DNA of 35,883 bases from Deltaproteobacteria bacterium (GTDB taxonomy: Bacteria; Desulfobacterota; Syntrophorhabdia; Syntrophorhabdales; JANXAF01): contig JAOADT010000020.1 of NCBI GenBank assembly GCA_026417175.1, forward strand, positions 1 to 35,883, given 5' to 3'. A program made the position numbers and the translations under genes. How positions within the stretch are numbered: position 1 is the stretch's first letter; every line of letters starts with the position of its first letter. The notes beneath the pieces are model-generated. The model made no database searches. It worked only from the letters and a program-made list of their open reading frames with translations, and was not told the origin of the DNA. This document shows, in pieces, positions 17,011-25,701 of the stretch.

Positions 17011-17337
17011 AAAGGAACATCACACAATGGAAAAGATTCTATCCCCTTCCCGATGTCCTCAAAAGGTGATAAAAAAGGAGTAGGGGGTTTTCCTGGGACC
17101 TAACTGGTAAAAGGCTATTACTATCAGAAAGAATCCTAACAGAGCATACCGAACTTAAAGGACTTTATGCAGAAAATACAATCTGTATTGAAAGAGGCAG
17201 CAAGTATAAACATTATAAATGTGCTTAAAGTGATAAAGAAAAAAATATTTCTCCACGTGAAATAACTTAACTAATTAAAAAACAAGGTATTTGTGTACTT
17301 CTGACATTATAACTAATTTTATCTTTTATTAGAAAAA
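17011..17337. other. Stretch with a possible gene remnant, otherwise empty
   Basis: On the + strand an open frame ending at about 17224 reads LLLSERILTEHTELKGLYAE then NTICIERGSKYKHYKCA. The composition is coding-like, but there is no start, no ribosome site and no recognised family. A minus-strand frame just upstream of 17010 reads SPFEDIGKGIESFPLCDVPL, perhaps an earlier part of the desulforedoxin-like gene. Nothing further was recognised. Confidence 0.3.
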
Positions 17338-20059
17338 TTATACATCTTTTGTATTCCAGCTCATCTTTTTTCTAATCAAGAATTTGATAATCTCCATAGA
17401 TATAAAAATAATTAGTCCGAAGGTCAGAATTAAAATGAGATCAGACTTAGTAGGAGTAAGAATCCCAAACGCATTACGAATTGAAGGCACATGTAACACA
17501 ATAATTATAAGCAATATCTCCCATCCTATAGCAAGTAACAACCACCTATGGGGCGGTGTCTTGAAAATACTATATCTCAAGGACCGGAAATTCAAAGCTA
17601 TGGTCAACTCTACAACCACAAAAAGGAGGAAAATCTCAGTCCGAGCATGCGCGATGTCTCTTAGGTTATGAAAATAAAGAAAATAAAAGAATGGAATTTC
17701 CACAACAAGTGCAAGGAGAATAAAGGCCTTCACATCCCATGAAAATACACTTTCTTTTGGGTCACGTGGAGGTCTTTGCATTACGTCCGGTTCAGGGGGA
17801 GAAACTCCAAGCGCAATCGCTGGAAGTCCGTCTGTCGCTAAATTTATATATAGAATTGCAGCAGGAAGCAAAGGCAAATATTCTGGACCCATTATAAGAA
17901 CAATTCCGCCTATAACCACAACTTCTGTTATATTACATCTGAGAAGGTAGGTGAGATATTTTTTAATGTTGTCGTAAATCCATCTTCCAAGTTCGATTGC
18001 CTTAACTATCGTGGCAAAGTTGTCATCTGTTAAGACCATGTCTGAAGCTTCTTTTGTTACTTCAGTACCGGTGATCCCCATAGCGATACCAATGTCAGCG
18101 TGTTTTAACGCGGGTGCATCGTTGACACCGTCACCGGTCATGGCAACTATTTCACCCCTATTTTTCCAAGCTTTCACAATCTTCAGTTTATCCATCGGGG
18201 AAACCCTGGCATAAACAGTTACCTTATCTACTATTTTTTCAAGTTCTTCTTCAGAAATTTTTTCAAGTTCCTCTCCAGTTAGGACAATATCACCCTCTTT
18301 AAAAATTCCTATCTCCCGTGCCACCGCAACTGCAGTAAGTTTGTGGTCTCCAGTTATCATCACAGGTTTTATGCCAACCTGCTTGCATATTTTTGTCGCT
18401 TCAATTGCTTCCTCCCTTGGAGGATCAATCATACCTATAAGGCCTAGAAAAATCATCCCTTTCTCAATATTATGTTCCGCAATTTCGTCTACTCCATTAT
18501 CTATGTGCTTATAAGCTACGCCCAGCACTCTCAGTGCCTCGTTGGCCATCTCCTCATTGATTTTTAAAATTTTATTTACATGAGATTCGGTCAGTTCTCT
18601 TAGTTCTCCGTTTTCTAAAATAAACGAGCACTCGCTCAAAACTATCTCAGGCGCTCCCTTCATAAACGCAATTAACTTATTTTCCTTCGTCCTGTGAATG
18701 GTTGTCATTCTTTTCCTTTCAGAGCTAAAAGGTATCTCACCAATACGGGGCTTCTCAAGTCTATTCTTTCTGAAGTCAACCCCTCCTTTTTTGGCGACGA
18801 CCAAAAGGGCCCCCTCTGTAGGGTCTCCTTTTACAAACCACTTTCCCGCGTGTTCATATAGATCTGCATCGTTACACAGAGTAACACCCTCAAGTAACAG
18901 ACCCAATGCCTTATCTTATGTAGGGTCAATTTTTTCTGAACCCCTTAGTTCGCCTTGGGGTGCATATCCAATACCTGTAACTTCGATGATTCTCTCAGAA
19001 GAAAAAAAGTTTCCTTACCGTCATTTCTCCCTTTGTCAAGGTTCCTGTCTTATCCGAACATATAACAGTCGTACACCCAAGGGTCTCCACTGCGGGCATC
19101 TTTCTAACAAGGGCATTTCTTTTGGCCATCTGGCGCATCCCAATTGCTAATGCTCCTGTAACGATCGCAGGTAGCGACTCAGGAACAGCAGCGACCGCAA
19201 GGGAAATAACAAACATGGCGAGTGTGATTGCTGAGGGAAGGTCTATTTTGCCACCAGAGAGAAACTCTCTTAATACGCTCACGCCTCCAACAAAAATACA
19301 CACACTCACAGCTATTATTCCGAGCCATCTTCCTATCTCCTCTGTTCTTCTCTCAAGCGGAGTTTTTTCAGTTTTTATTCCTGTCAACTGTTCCGCTATC
19401 TTGCCAAATTCGGTTTTCATGCCAGTAGAAGTAACAACTACCTTACCTCTACCATAGGTCACAGTAGTGCCGGCAAACACCATGTTTTTTCGGTCAGGAA
19501 CAGCCACGTCTTGGGACATTGTTTTTGTGTGTTTTCCTACCGGCGCAGACTCTCCTGTAAGCGCTGCCTCATCACATCTCAATGAATAACTTTCTATCAA
19601 TCTTCCATCTGCAGGTATTTTATCACCAGCCTCCAAAATCAGAATGTCTCCAGGAACTACGTCTTTTGTTAGTACTTCCTTTTCTTTCCCATCTCTCAAA
19701 ACTGTGATGGTGGGAGAGAGCATTTTTTTTAGCGCTTCTAAAGCTTTCTCCGCCCTGTATTCTTGGATAAATCCCAAAACCGCACAAAAAAAGACTATGA
19801 CTCCGATGATAACTGCGTCAAGAAATTCTCCAACAAGTGCGGAAAGGCCTATAGCGATAAGAAGTATAATAATTAAAATATTCTTGAATTGACGGATAAA
19901 AATGTCGAATGGAGAAACCCTTTCTTCTGATTTTAACTCATTATATCCAAACTCTTTTAACCGCGTTTCTATCTCACTTTCCGATAAGCCGTTAATAGCA
20001 TCTGTGTTGAGTTCTTTTATGACTTGTGATACGTCCATAGCATGCCAAGGGCGTGTCAT
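17338..20059 (-). pseudogene. Ca2+-type cation-transporting P-type ATPase, interrupted
   Basis: About 900 codons of a P2-type ATPase (SERCA/PMR1-like) in two open pieces. The first (20059-18995) has the cation-ATPase N domain, the actuator motif LTGES, the transmembrane ion motif PESLP and the phosphorylation site CSDKTGTLT. Between the pieces lie a frameshift in a run of seven A/T at 19002-19008 and a TAA at 18916-18918. The intervening sequence still reads SERIIEVTGIGYAPQGEL. The second piece (to 17338) has KGDPTEGALL, MTGDGVNDAPALKHADIGIA and the C-terminal helices. The start has an excellent AAAGGAGGG seven bases ahead. With two lesions within 100 bases the pump is probably dead; the homopolymer alone could be a sequencing error, the stop could not. 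Confidence 0.85.
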
Positions 20060-20130
20060 ATGCCCTCCTTTGGAATATTTAAATTAAGAGGCGAAAAGTA
20101 AAGCGTTAAAAAACTTTTTTTTGAGATGGT

Positions 20131-20159
20131 ATATTATTATCATACCGATACTAAGTCAA
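20131..20159 (-). promoter_or_regulatory. Promoter of the P-type ATPase gene
   Basis: Reading the minus strand: TTGACT (20159-20154), 17 bases, TAATAT (20136-20131), about 70 bases before the ATPase start. The -10 sits in an imperfect dyad running from 20128 to 20146 (ggtat/atacc arms), a possible operator. Confidence 0.55.
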
Positions 20160-20349
20160 GCATTTTTGTGACGGAAGAATATTAATCTGCTTTCAACACC
20201 AAAACGGTACACTGACTGAAATATTTTAAAAATTTCAAAAAGCATAAAAAGCGGTACTTAAAGAACTTTCTTTATTGAGTTGTTTCTTGGCGCTTTTTAA
20301 TTTTCTGGTAACTAACAAGTCCTGGCCATATCTTTATATGTTCTGATAG
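20160..20349. other. Divergent intergenic region with no gene
   Basis: Lies between the minus-strand ATPase promoter and the plus-strand promoter at 20350. No repeat, RNA or coding signal was recognised. Confidence 0.35.
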
Positions 20350-20378
20350 TTGACTTATCTCCTCTACTAGTGTATAAG
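20350..20378 (+). promoter_or_regulatory. Promoter for the tRNA-Arg / radical SAM / purine operon
   Basis: TTGACT (20350-20355), 17 bases, TATAAG (20373-20378). Transcription would begin near 20385, 165 bases before the tRNA. No other good promoter lies between here and the radical SAM gene, so tRNA and operon may share one transcript. Confidence 0.6.
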
Positions 20379-20420
20379 ATTGAGCTGTGAAACTTTTGTG
20401 GACGAAATGTTACGTGATGG

Positions 20421-20531
20421 ATGGTTAAAATGCATCGAGAAAATGACAAAGGAGATATACGCTTTACATGGAAGGAATATGAGAGACTAGTCCGGAAAGG
20501 AAATTCTATAAATGTCACAAGATCATTGTAA
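20421..20531 (+). CDS. Possible 36-residue small protein
   Basis: A short open frame between the promoter at 20350 and the tRNA. It is charged (MVKMHRENDKGDIRFTWKEY ... RKGNSINVTRSL), with a plausible soluble composition. There is no Shine-Dalgarno sequence before ATG 20421 and the family is not recognised. It may equally be leader RNA with chance coding capacity, or what is left of a longer gene. Confidence 0.2.
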   Translation: MVKMHRENDKGDIRFTWKEYERLVRKGNSINVTRSL

Positions 20532-20550
20532 GTTATTGAAACTACCAGTT

Positions 20551-20624
20551 GCCCCTGTAGCTCAGGAGGATAGAGCACAGGATTCCTAATCCTGCTGCCG
20601 CGTGTTCGAGTCACGCCAGGGGCA
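20551..20624 (+). tRNA. tRNA-Arg, anticodon CCU
   Basis: Folds into a full cloverleaf. Acceptor stem gcccctg (20551-20557) pairs with caggggc (20617-20623), and the discriminator is A20624. The D stem is gctc/gagc. The anticodon stem cagga/tcctg encloses loop ttCCTaa, so it decodes AGG. The T stem gcgtg/cacgc carries loop ttcgagt. CCA is not encoded. It ends 13 bases before the ATG of the radical SAM gene and lies in the same direction. Confidence 0.95.
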
Positions 20625-20637
20625 CTTAAATTTAAAC

Positions 20638-21570
20638 ATGGCGCGATTTGTCTTTGGACCTGTACCTTCAAGAAGATTAGGATTCTCTCTTGGTGTTGAT
20701 GTAATTCCGTGGAAGTATTGCAACTTCGATTGTATTTACTGCCAGGTCGGAAAGACCACGAATAAAGATTTAAGGAGAAGTTCTTTTTTCAACCGTGAAG
20801 ACATACTTCATGAGATTGAGGAGGTTCTAAGAAGTGGAGTGGAAATTGACTACATAACATTTTCCGGATCAGGAGAACCGACTCTGAATAAAGATCTCGG
20901 GTGGCTCATAGAAAAAGTAAAAAAAGTTACTAATATTCCTGTAGCAGTTATAACTAACGGGTCCCTTTTATCTGATAACGAGGTAAGAGAAGAGTTGATG
21001 ATGGCAGATGTGGTTTTGCCATCCCTTGATGCGGTCAGCGAGGATATCTTTCGCTATATAAACAGACCACATATTGACATCGAACTTGACGAGATTATAG
21101 ACGGATTAAAAACTTTTAGTAAAAATTTTAAAGGTAAAGTCTGGTTGGAGGTTATGATCATAAAGGATATAAATGATGATATAGAAGAATTGGAAAAATT
21201 AAAAAACATTACCGACGAGATAAATGTAGAAAAAATTCAACTGAACACCGTGGTACGCCCTCCAGCTGAGGACTTCGTAGAAGGCTTAAGCAAGAAAGAG
21301 CTTGAGAGAATAAGAGATTTTCTAGGTCCAAAATGTGAAATCATATGCGCATTTGAAAAGTACGTATCCAATGAACATAAAAATCAATGGGAAAACAAAA
21401 TACTGGAAATATTGAAGAGAAGACCTTTAACGATCGATGATATTTCAAAGATAACTGGGATACCCGCAAGACAAGCAAAGGATCAACTTAGAATTTTAGA
21501 GAAAAAAGGGGCAATAAGAAGTTTTTACATGGAGAACACGGTCTATTACTTTCCTTGTGAGGCAACATGA
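20638..21570 (+). CDS. Radical SAM protein with C-terminal winged-helix-like domain
   Basis: 310 residues. The N-terminus FGPVPSRRLG, then C28-x3-C32-x2-C35 (YCNFDCIYC), marks a radical SAM enzyme of the COG0731-like group, which binds a 4Fe-4S cluster and cleaves S-adenosylmethionine. The GSGEPT motif for SAM binding follows. The last 55 residues form a helix-rich winged-helix-like unit (RRPLTIDDISKITGIPARQA). The substrate is unknown. The ATG at 20638 has no Shine-Dalgarno sequence and comes 13 bases after the tRNA end; earlier in-frame starts fall inside the tRNA. The stop overlaps the next gene by four bases (ATGA), so the LUD protein is a likely functional partner. Confidence 0.88.
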   Translation: MARFVFGPVPSRRLGFSLGVDVIPWKYCNFDCIYCQVGKTTNKDLRRSSFFNREDILHEIEEVLRSGVEIDYITFSGSGEPTLNKDLGWLIEKVKKVTNIPVAVITNGSLLSDNEVREELMMADVVLPSLDAVSEDIFRYINRPHIDIELDEIIDGLKTFSKNFKGKVWLEVMIIKDINDDIEELEKLKNITDEINVEKIQLNTVVRPPAEDFVEGLSKKELERIRDFLGPKCEIICAFEKYVSNEHKNQWENKILEILKRRPLTIDDISKITGIPARQAKDQLRILEKKGAIRSFYMENTVYYFPCEAT

Positions 21571-22199
21571 AAGAATGGTTCGTAAAAAAGTTAGTTGAAA
21601 GGACGATAAAAAAACTGACCGAGAATGGATTTAAAGCTAGTTATTTTGAAGATAGAAATACATTACGTGAATCAGTCTTAAGTATCATTCCACCGGGTGC
21701 TACAATCGGGGTAGGAGGGTCCGTGACTGTAAGAGAACTTGGTATAGTGGAAATTCTAAATGGGCGTGGATTTACAGTGTATGACCATTGGAAAGAAGGA
21801 TTGTCAAATGAGGAAAGAGCTAGAATAAGAAAAGCTCATCTTACTTGTCAGGTTTTCATAACAGGCACAAACGCAATTACGGAAGATGGAGAGATTGTGA
21901 ATATTGATGGGATCGGTAATAGGGTAGCTAGCATGATTTATGGACCTGAAACCGTTATAGTAATAGCAGGATACAAAAAGATTGTAAAGAACCTACAAAG
22001 TGCCATAGAGAGAATAAAATCTATTGCTGCGCCAATGAATGCGAAAAGGTTGAATTTGACCTTGCCGTGTTCGGAATACGGGTACTGCACGAACTGTAAA
22101 TCTGAAAAAAGAATCTGTAGAATTCTGACAGTAATTCAAAAACGGCCGCCTGAAACAGAAATGTATATTTTTATCATAAATGAGGATATTGGCTTTTAG
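21567..22199 (+). CDS. LUD-domain protein (LutC/YkgG-like) with a C-terminal cysteine cluster
   Basis: 210 residues. The LUD domain (lactate utilisation, formerly DUF162) is shown by TIGVGGSVTVRELG, FITGTNAITEDGEIVNIDG and GNRVASMIYGPETVIVIAG. Members are often parts of lactate-oxidation complexes, but many single-domain copies have unknown roles. Near the C-terminus C168, C174, C177 and C184 form a C-x5-C-x2-C-x6-C array that could hold a metal or FeS cluster. No lactate-oxidation partner genes are adjacent. It is co-translated with the radical SAM gene. Confidence 0.85.
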   Translation: MKEWFVKKLVERTIKKLTENGFKASYFEDRNTLRESVLSIIPPGATIGVGGSVTVRELGIVEILNGRGFTVYDHWKEGLSNEERARIRKAHLTCQVFITGTNAITEDGEIVNIDGIGNRVASMIYGPETVIVIAGYKKIVKNLQSAIERIKSIAAPMNAKRLNLTLPCSEYGYCTNCKSEKRICRILTVIQKRPPETEMYIFIINEDIGF

Positions 22200-22212
22200 T
22201 AGGGAGGTAGAT

Positions 22213-22803
22213 ATGCCAATACAACGGGCAATTATAAGTGTGTCCAACAAGATAGGTCTTTCTGAACTTGGACCTTTTTTAAAAACTTACAACGTTGAGA
22301 TATTATCTACTGGTGGTACAAAAAAGTATCTCGAAAGCTTGGGTATAGAGACATTGGAGATAAGTGCGTATACAGGTTTTCCTGAGATTATGGATGGACG
22401 AGTAAAAACGCTTCACCCTAAGGTGCACGGAGGTATTTTGAATATAAGAGATAATAAGGATCATCAAAAGGCTATGGAGCTTCATGGTATAAAACCCATA
22501 GATTTGATAATAGTCAATCTTTACCCATTCAGAGAAGTTGTGGCGGCAAAATGCACGTTTGAGGAAGCCATTGAAAATATCGATATCGGTGGTCCTTCCA
22601 TGATCAGGGCTGCTGCAAAAAATTTTAGATATGTAACTGTGATTGTTGATCCAGATGATTATCCTGAGCTCATGAAGAACATGAGAGCAAATAATGGTGA
22701 CACTACTTTGGAATTCCGCTTTTATTTGGCAAAGAAGGTTTTCAATCTAACTTACCAGTACGACAGGGCCATTTTCGAATATTTGGCATCGGCAAAGCTT
22801 TAA
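22213..22803 (+). CDS. purH: IMP cyclohydrolase (PurH N-terminal domain only)
   Basis: 196 residues matching the MGS-fold cyclohydrolase half of PurH, which closes FAICAR to IMP, the last step of purine synthesis. Key motifs are STGGT (32-36), DGRVKTLHPKVHGG and DLIIVNLYPF with NIDIGGPSMIRAAAKN. The AICAR transformylase half, about 320 residues in bifunctional PurH, is absent and does not follow, so the formyl transfer must be done by a separate enzyme. This split is known in some anaerobes. The start is ATG 22213 after GGGAGG; a longer frame from 22180 overlaps the LUD gene without a ribosome site. PurD follows ten bases later. Confidence 0.9.
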   Translation: MPIQRAIISVSNKIGLSELGPFLKTYNVEILSTGGTKKYLESLGIETLEISAYTGFPEIMDGRVKTLHPKVHGGILNIRDNKDHQKAMELHGIKPIDLIIVNLYPFREVVAAKCTFEEAIENIDIGGPSMIRAAAKNFRYVTVIVDPDDYPELMKNMRANNGDTTLEFRFYLAKKVFNLTYQYDRAIFEYLASAKL

Positions 22804-22813
22804 GGAGAACTAT

Positions 22814-24094
22814 ATGAAGGTGCTTATTGTTGGAGGAGGCGGACGGGAACATGCTCTTGTGTGGAAAATTTCCATGTCTAAGGGAATTTCAGAGATCTTT
22901 TGTGCCCCAGGCAATGGTGGAATTTCAGATTTAGCAACATGTATTCCTATAAATCCAGAAGATATAGAAGGGCTTGTTGAATTCTCGAAAAAGGAAGGTA
23001 TAGACCTAGTTATCGTGGGTCCTGAAAGTCCGTTGGCCTTAGGTATAGTGGATAAGTTCTCCCAAATTGACATCCCGGTTTTTGGCCCGAAAAAGGATGC
23101 AGCCCTCATTGAGACAAGTAAGATATATGCGAAGGAAATAATGAAGAAGTATAACGTCCCTACCGCAAATTATGCTTCTTTTTCAAACCATCATGAAGCT
23201 TCACTTTATGTGGATGAAAAAGATTTGCCTTTTGTAATCAAAGCTGACGGACTCTGCGGTGGAAAGGGTGCTTACATAATTAGAGATAGGGAAAATGCTC
23301 ATTCCGTTTTAGAAGATTTGTTCATAAAGAAAATTCACGGGTCAGCAGGAGAACGCATAGTAATAGAAGATTTTCTTGTCGGTGAAGAAGTTTCTTATTT
23401 GGTATTTTCGGATGGGAAGGAAATATTACCTCTTGTACCTTCTCAGGACCATAAGCGGCTTCTCGACAACGATGAGGGTCCTAATACCGGCGGAATGGGA
23501 GCTTACACACCTGTGCCATTTGTGGATAGTGAAATGGAAAATACTATAAAAAACAAAATAATGACGAGGATGATAGAAGGACTACGAGAGGAGGGCATAG
23601 AATATAAAGGTATTCTTTATGGGGGCTTGATCGTGGTTTCCAACTCTCCGTATGTATTAGAATTCAACGCACGCTTTGGTGATCCAGAAACCCAGGCAAT
23701 ACTGTTTAAGATGGAGTCTGACTTACTCCCAATAATAATATCATGTATAAATGGTACGTTAGGTGAGATAAAAGAAATAAAATGGAAAAAGGGTTACACT
23801 GTTTGTGTTGTTATTGCTTCGAGAGGATATCCTGAAAAGCCCGAAAAAGATAAGATTATAAATGGTCTCGAATCTCTAAAAAACTTAAGTGATGTGATGG
23901 TCTTTCATGCGGGGTCAAAGAAAATTAATGGTAAATATTATACTTCGGGAGGTAGAGTTTTAAACATAGTAGCAAGAGGAGATAACTTAAAGGAAGCAAT
24001 AAGAAAGGCTTACGAAGCGGTTTCAATGATACATTTTGAAGGCATGCACTATAGAAAGGACATAGGGCAAAAAGCATTTAAGTATTTAAATTGA
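22814..24094 (+). CDS. purD: Phosphoribosylamine-glycine ligase
   Basis: 426 residues, the family's normal length. GARS joins glycine to phosphoribosylamine with ATP in the second step of purine synthesis. The N-terminal fold begins MKVLIVGGGGREHALVWKI, the ATP-grasp core has VIKADGLCGGKGA and GEEVSYLVFSDG, and the metal/ATP region has EFNARFGDPETQ. The start is well supported by AAGGAG six bases ahead. It lies between the cyclohydrolase and an isopropylmalate-dehydrogenase-like gene in one operon. Confidence 0.95.
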   Translation: MKVLIVGGGGREHALVWKISMSKGISEIFCAPGNGGISDLATCIPINPEDIEGLVEFSKKEGIDLVIVGPESPLALGIVDKFSQIDIPVFGPKKDAALIETSKIYAKEIMKKYNVPTANYASFSNHHEASLYVDEKDLPFVIKADGLCGGKGAYIIRDRENAHSVLEDLFIKKIHGSAGERIVIEDFLVGEEVSYLVFSDGKEILPLVPSQDHKRLLDNDEGPNTGGMGAYTPVPFVDSEMENTIKNKIMTRMIEGLREEGIEYKGILYGGLIVVSNSPYVLEFNARFGDPETQAILFKMESDLLPIIISCINGTLGEIKEIKWKKGYTVCVVIASRGYPEKPEKDKIINGLESLKNLSDVMVFHAGSKKINGKYYTSGGRVLNIVARGDNLKEAIRKAYEAVSMIHFEGMHYRKDIGQKAFKYLN

Positions 24095-24112
24095 TGGAAA
24101 GGAGTATAGATT

Positions 24113-25186
24113 ATGGGTAAAACATACAACGTTGCGGTAATCCCAGGGGATGGAACAGGCCCGGAGGTAATAGCCGAGGGAATAAAAGTATTAAACGCTT
24201 GTTCGTCAAAATTGAATTTCAAAATAAACTATACCTTCTATGATGTTGGAGGTGAAAGGTACTTAAAAACCGGTGAAACTCTTCCCGATTCCGTACTTTT
24301 AGAACTAAAAAAACATGACGCTATATACTTAGGCGCCGTTGGACATCCTGATGTGAAACCTGGAATTTTGGAAAAAGGAATACTTCTGCGTATAAGATTT
24401 GAGTTGGATCAGTATATAAACTTAAGGCCCGTAAAGCTCTACGAGGGAGTTGAAACTCCCATAAAAAACAAGGGGCCAAACCACATAAATTTTACCGTAA
24501 TTAGGGAGAATACAGAGGGTCTTTACGCGGGATCTGGTGGTTTCTTAAGAAAGGGAACCCCTGACGAGATTGCAGTACAGGAATCGATAAACACGCGAAA
24601 GGGTGTGGAGAGGTGCATCAGATTCGCTTTTGAATATACGAGAAAAAAGGGGAGATATAAAAAACTCACTTTATGCGGAAAGACGAATGTTCTAACTTAT
24701 GCGTTTGACCTGTGGGAACGAGTTTTTAATGAAGTTTCCAGAGAATATCCAGACATAGAGACGGATTATGCCCATGTAGATGCCATCTGTATGTGGATGG
24801 TAAAAAATCCAGAATGGTTCGATGTAATAGTGACCGACAACATGTTTGGAGATATAATAACAGACCTAGGGGCGATAATCCAGGGAGGATTAGGTATAGC
24901 AGCAGGTGGAAACATCAACCCAGAAGGGGTCTCCATGTTCGAACCCATGGGAGGGTCCGCACCAAAATATGCCGGTAGAAACATGATAAACCCTCTTGCA
25001 GCCATCCTGGCCGGTGCGATGATGCTCGAGAATTTGGGGGAAGAAAAGGGTGCGGGTTTGATTGAAGAAGCGGTAAAAAAAGCAGTGAAGGAGAACATTA
25101 AATCATTGGAAGCCGGAAAAATGGGTATGGGAACGAAGGAAGTAGGAGACCTTATAGCAAAATATGTGTCAGATTCCCCCGTGTGA
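24113..25186 (+). CDS. Isopropylmalate/isocitrate dehydrogenase family enzyme
   Basis: 357-residue NAD(P)-dependent beta-decarboxylating dehydrogenase. Family marks are IPGDGTGPEV, the substrate-helix region RIRFELDQYINLRP, the Lys/Asp catalytic segment CGKTNVLTYA, HVDAICMWMV, VTDNMFGDIITDLGA and the nucleotide loop EPMGGSAPKYAG. The best general match is 3-isopropylmalate dehydrogenase (LeuB). However, no leucine genes are adjacent, and the substrate helix is not the plain LeuB pattern, so isocitrate-, homoisocitrate- or tartrate-type activity cannot be excluded. AAAGGAG precedes the ATG. It ends the purine operon, and the next gene has its own promoter. Confidence 0.85.
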   Translation: MGKTYNVAVIPGDGTGPEVIAEGIKVLNACSSKLNFKINYTFYDVGGERYLKTGETLPDSVLLELKKHDAIYLGAVGHPDVKPGILEKGILLRIRFELDQYINLRPVKLYEGVETPIKNKGPNHINFTVIRENTEGLYAGSGGFLRKGTPDEIAVQESINTRKGVERCIRFAFEYTRKKGRYKKLTLCGKTNVLTYAFDLWERVFNEVSREYPDIETDYAHVDAICMWMVKNPEWFDVIVTDNMFGDIITDLGAIIQGGLGIAAGGNINPEGVSMFEPMGGSAPKYAGRNMINPLAAILAGAMMLENLGEEKGAGLIEEAVKKAVKENIKSLEAGKMGMGTKEVGDLIAKYVSDSPV

Positions 25187-25208
25187 TCAACTTTTCTAAA
25201 TATTCTAA

Positions 25209-25237
25209 TTGACACTTATTTTTTTTCTTTGTATTTT
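25209..25237 (+). promoter_or_regulatory. Promoter of the VOC / reductase / aminotransferase unit
   Basis: TTGACA (25209-25214), 17 bases, TATTTT (25232-25237). Transcription would begin near 25244, inside the palindrome at 25237-25251. The -35 is perfect, the -10 moderate. Confidence 0.5.
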
Positions 25238-25251
25238 GTATACAGTATACA
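25237..25251. promoter_or_regulatory. Perfect 15-bp palindrome, likely repressor operator
   Basis: TGTATACAGTATACA: two seven-base arms around a single central base. It covers the predicted transcription start. Operators with a TGTATACA core are typical of GntR-type (FCD/VanR-like) repressors of catabolic genes. No such regulator is encoded in the window. Confidence 0.5.
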
Positions 25252-25271
25252 TTTTATCCTGTGGGGAAACT

Positions 25272-25700
25272 GTGAAAATAGAAAAAATAGATCACCTATG
25301 TTTCGCTGTTCAAAGTATAGAAGAGGTAAAGAAAAAATATTTAGATCATTTCGGACTTTTTCCTGCCTTTGAATACGTTGCCGATAGCGAGAAAATACAT
25401 GTGGTCCGATACGTTATAGGGGACGTAGGGATAGAGTTTATGGAGCCTACATCAGAGGACAGTGAGGTGGCAAAATTTCTTTCAAAAAAAGGTGAGGGTC
25501 TCTATCTTATCGCGTATAAAGTTGATAATCTCAAAAATGCGCTCCATGAACTTATGAGTAAAAATGTAAAATTGATAGATAAAGAGCCACGGGAATTGTT
25601 TGGAACTAAATATGCGTTTATCCATCATCCCCGTGAGCTTCACGGGGTACTAATAGAATTAGTTGAGGGGGAGTTCGATATAGGAAAACAGGAGGAATAA
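25272..25700 (+). CDS. VOC-family protein resembling methylmalonyl-CoA epimerase
   Basis: 142 residues starting at GTG 25272 after GGGGA; the longer frame upstream would translate the promoter and operator. It resembles methylmalonyl-CoA epimerase: DHLCFAV with His8, IEFMEP, DSEVAKFLSKKGEG, and the end HPRELHGVLIELVE. Epimerases usually read GEGLHHIAF, where a His binds the metal. Here the segment is GEGLYLIAYKV, so that ligand is lost. The protein may bind metal differently or have another reaction. It leads a unit with a saccharopine-dehydrogenase-like reductase and a class III aminotransferase. Confidence 0.75.
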   Translation: MKIEKIDHLCFAVQSIEEVKKKYLDHFGLFPAFEYVADSEKIHVVRYVIGDVGIEFMEPTSEDSEVAKFLSKKGEGLYLIAYKVDNLKNALHELMSKNVKLIDKEPRELFGTKYAFIHHPRELHGVLIELVEGEFDIGKQEE

Positions 25701-25701
25701 A

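Noticed and set aside
20312-20671. 119-codon minus-strand frame across the tRNA
   Set aside because: It runs antisense through the tRNA-Arg and the start of the radical SAM gene; a shadow.
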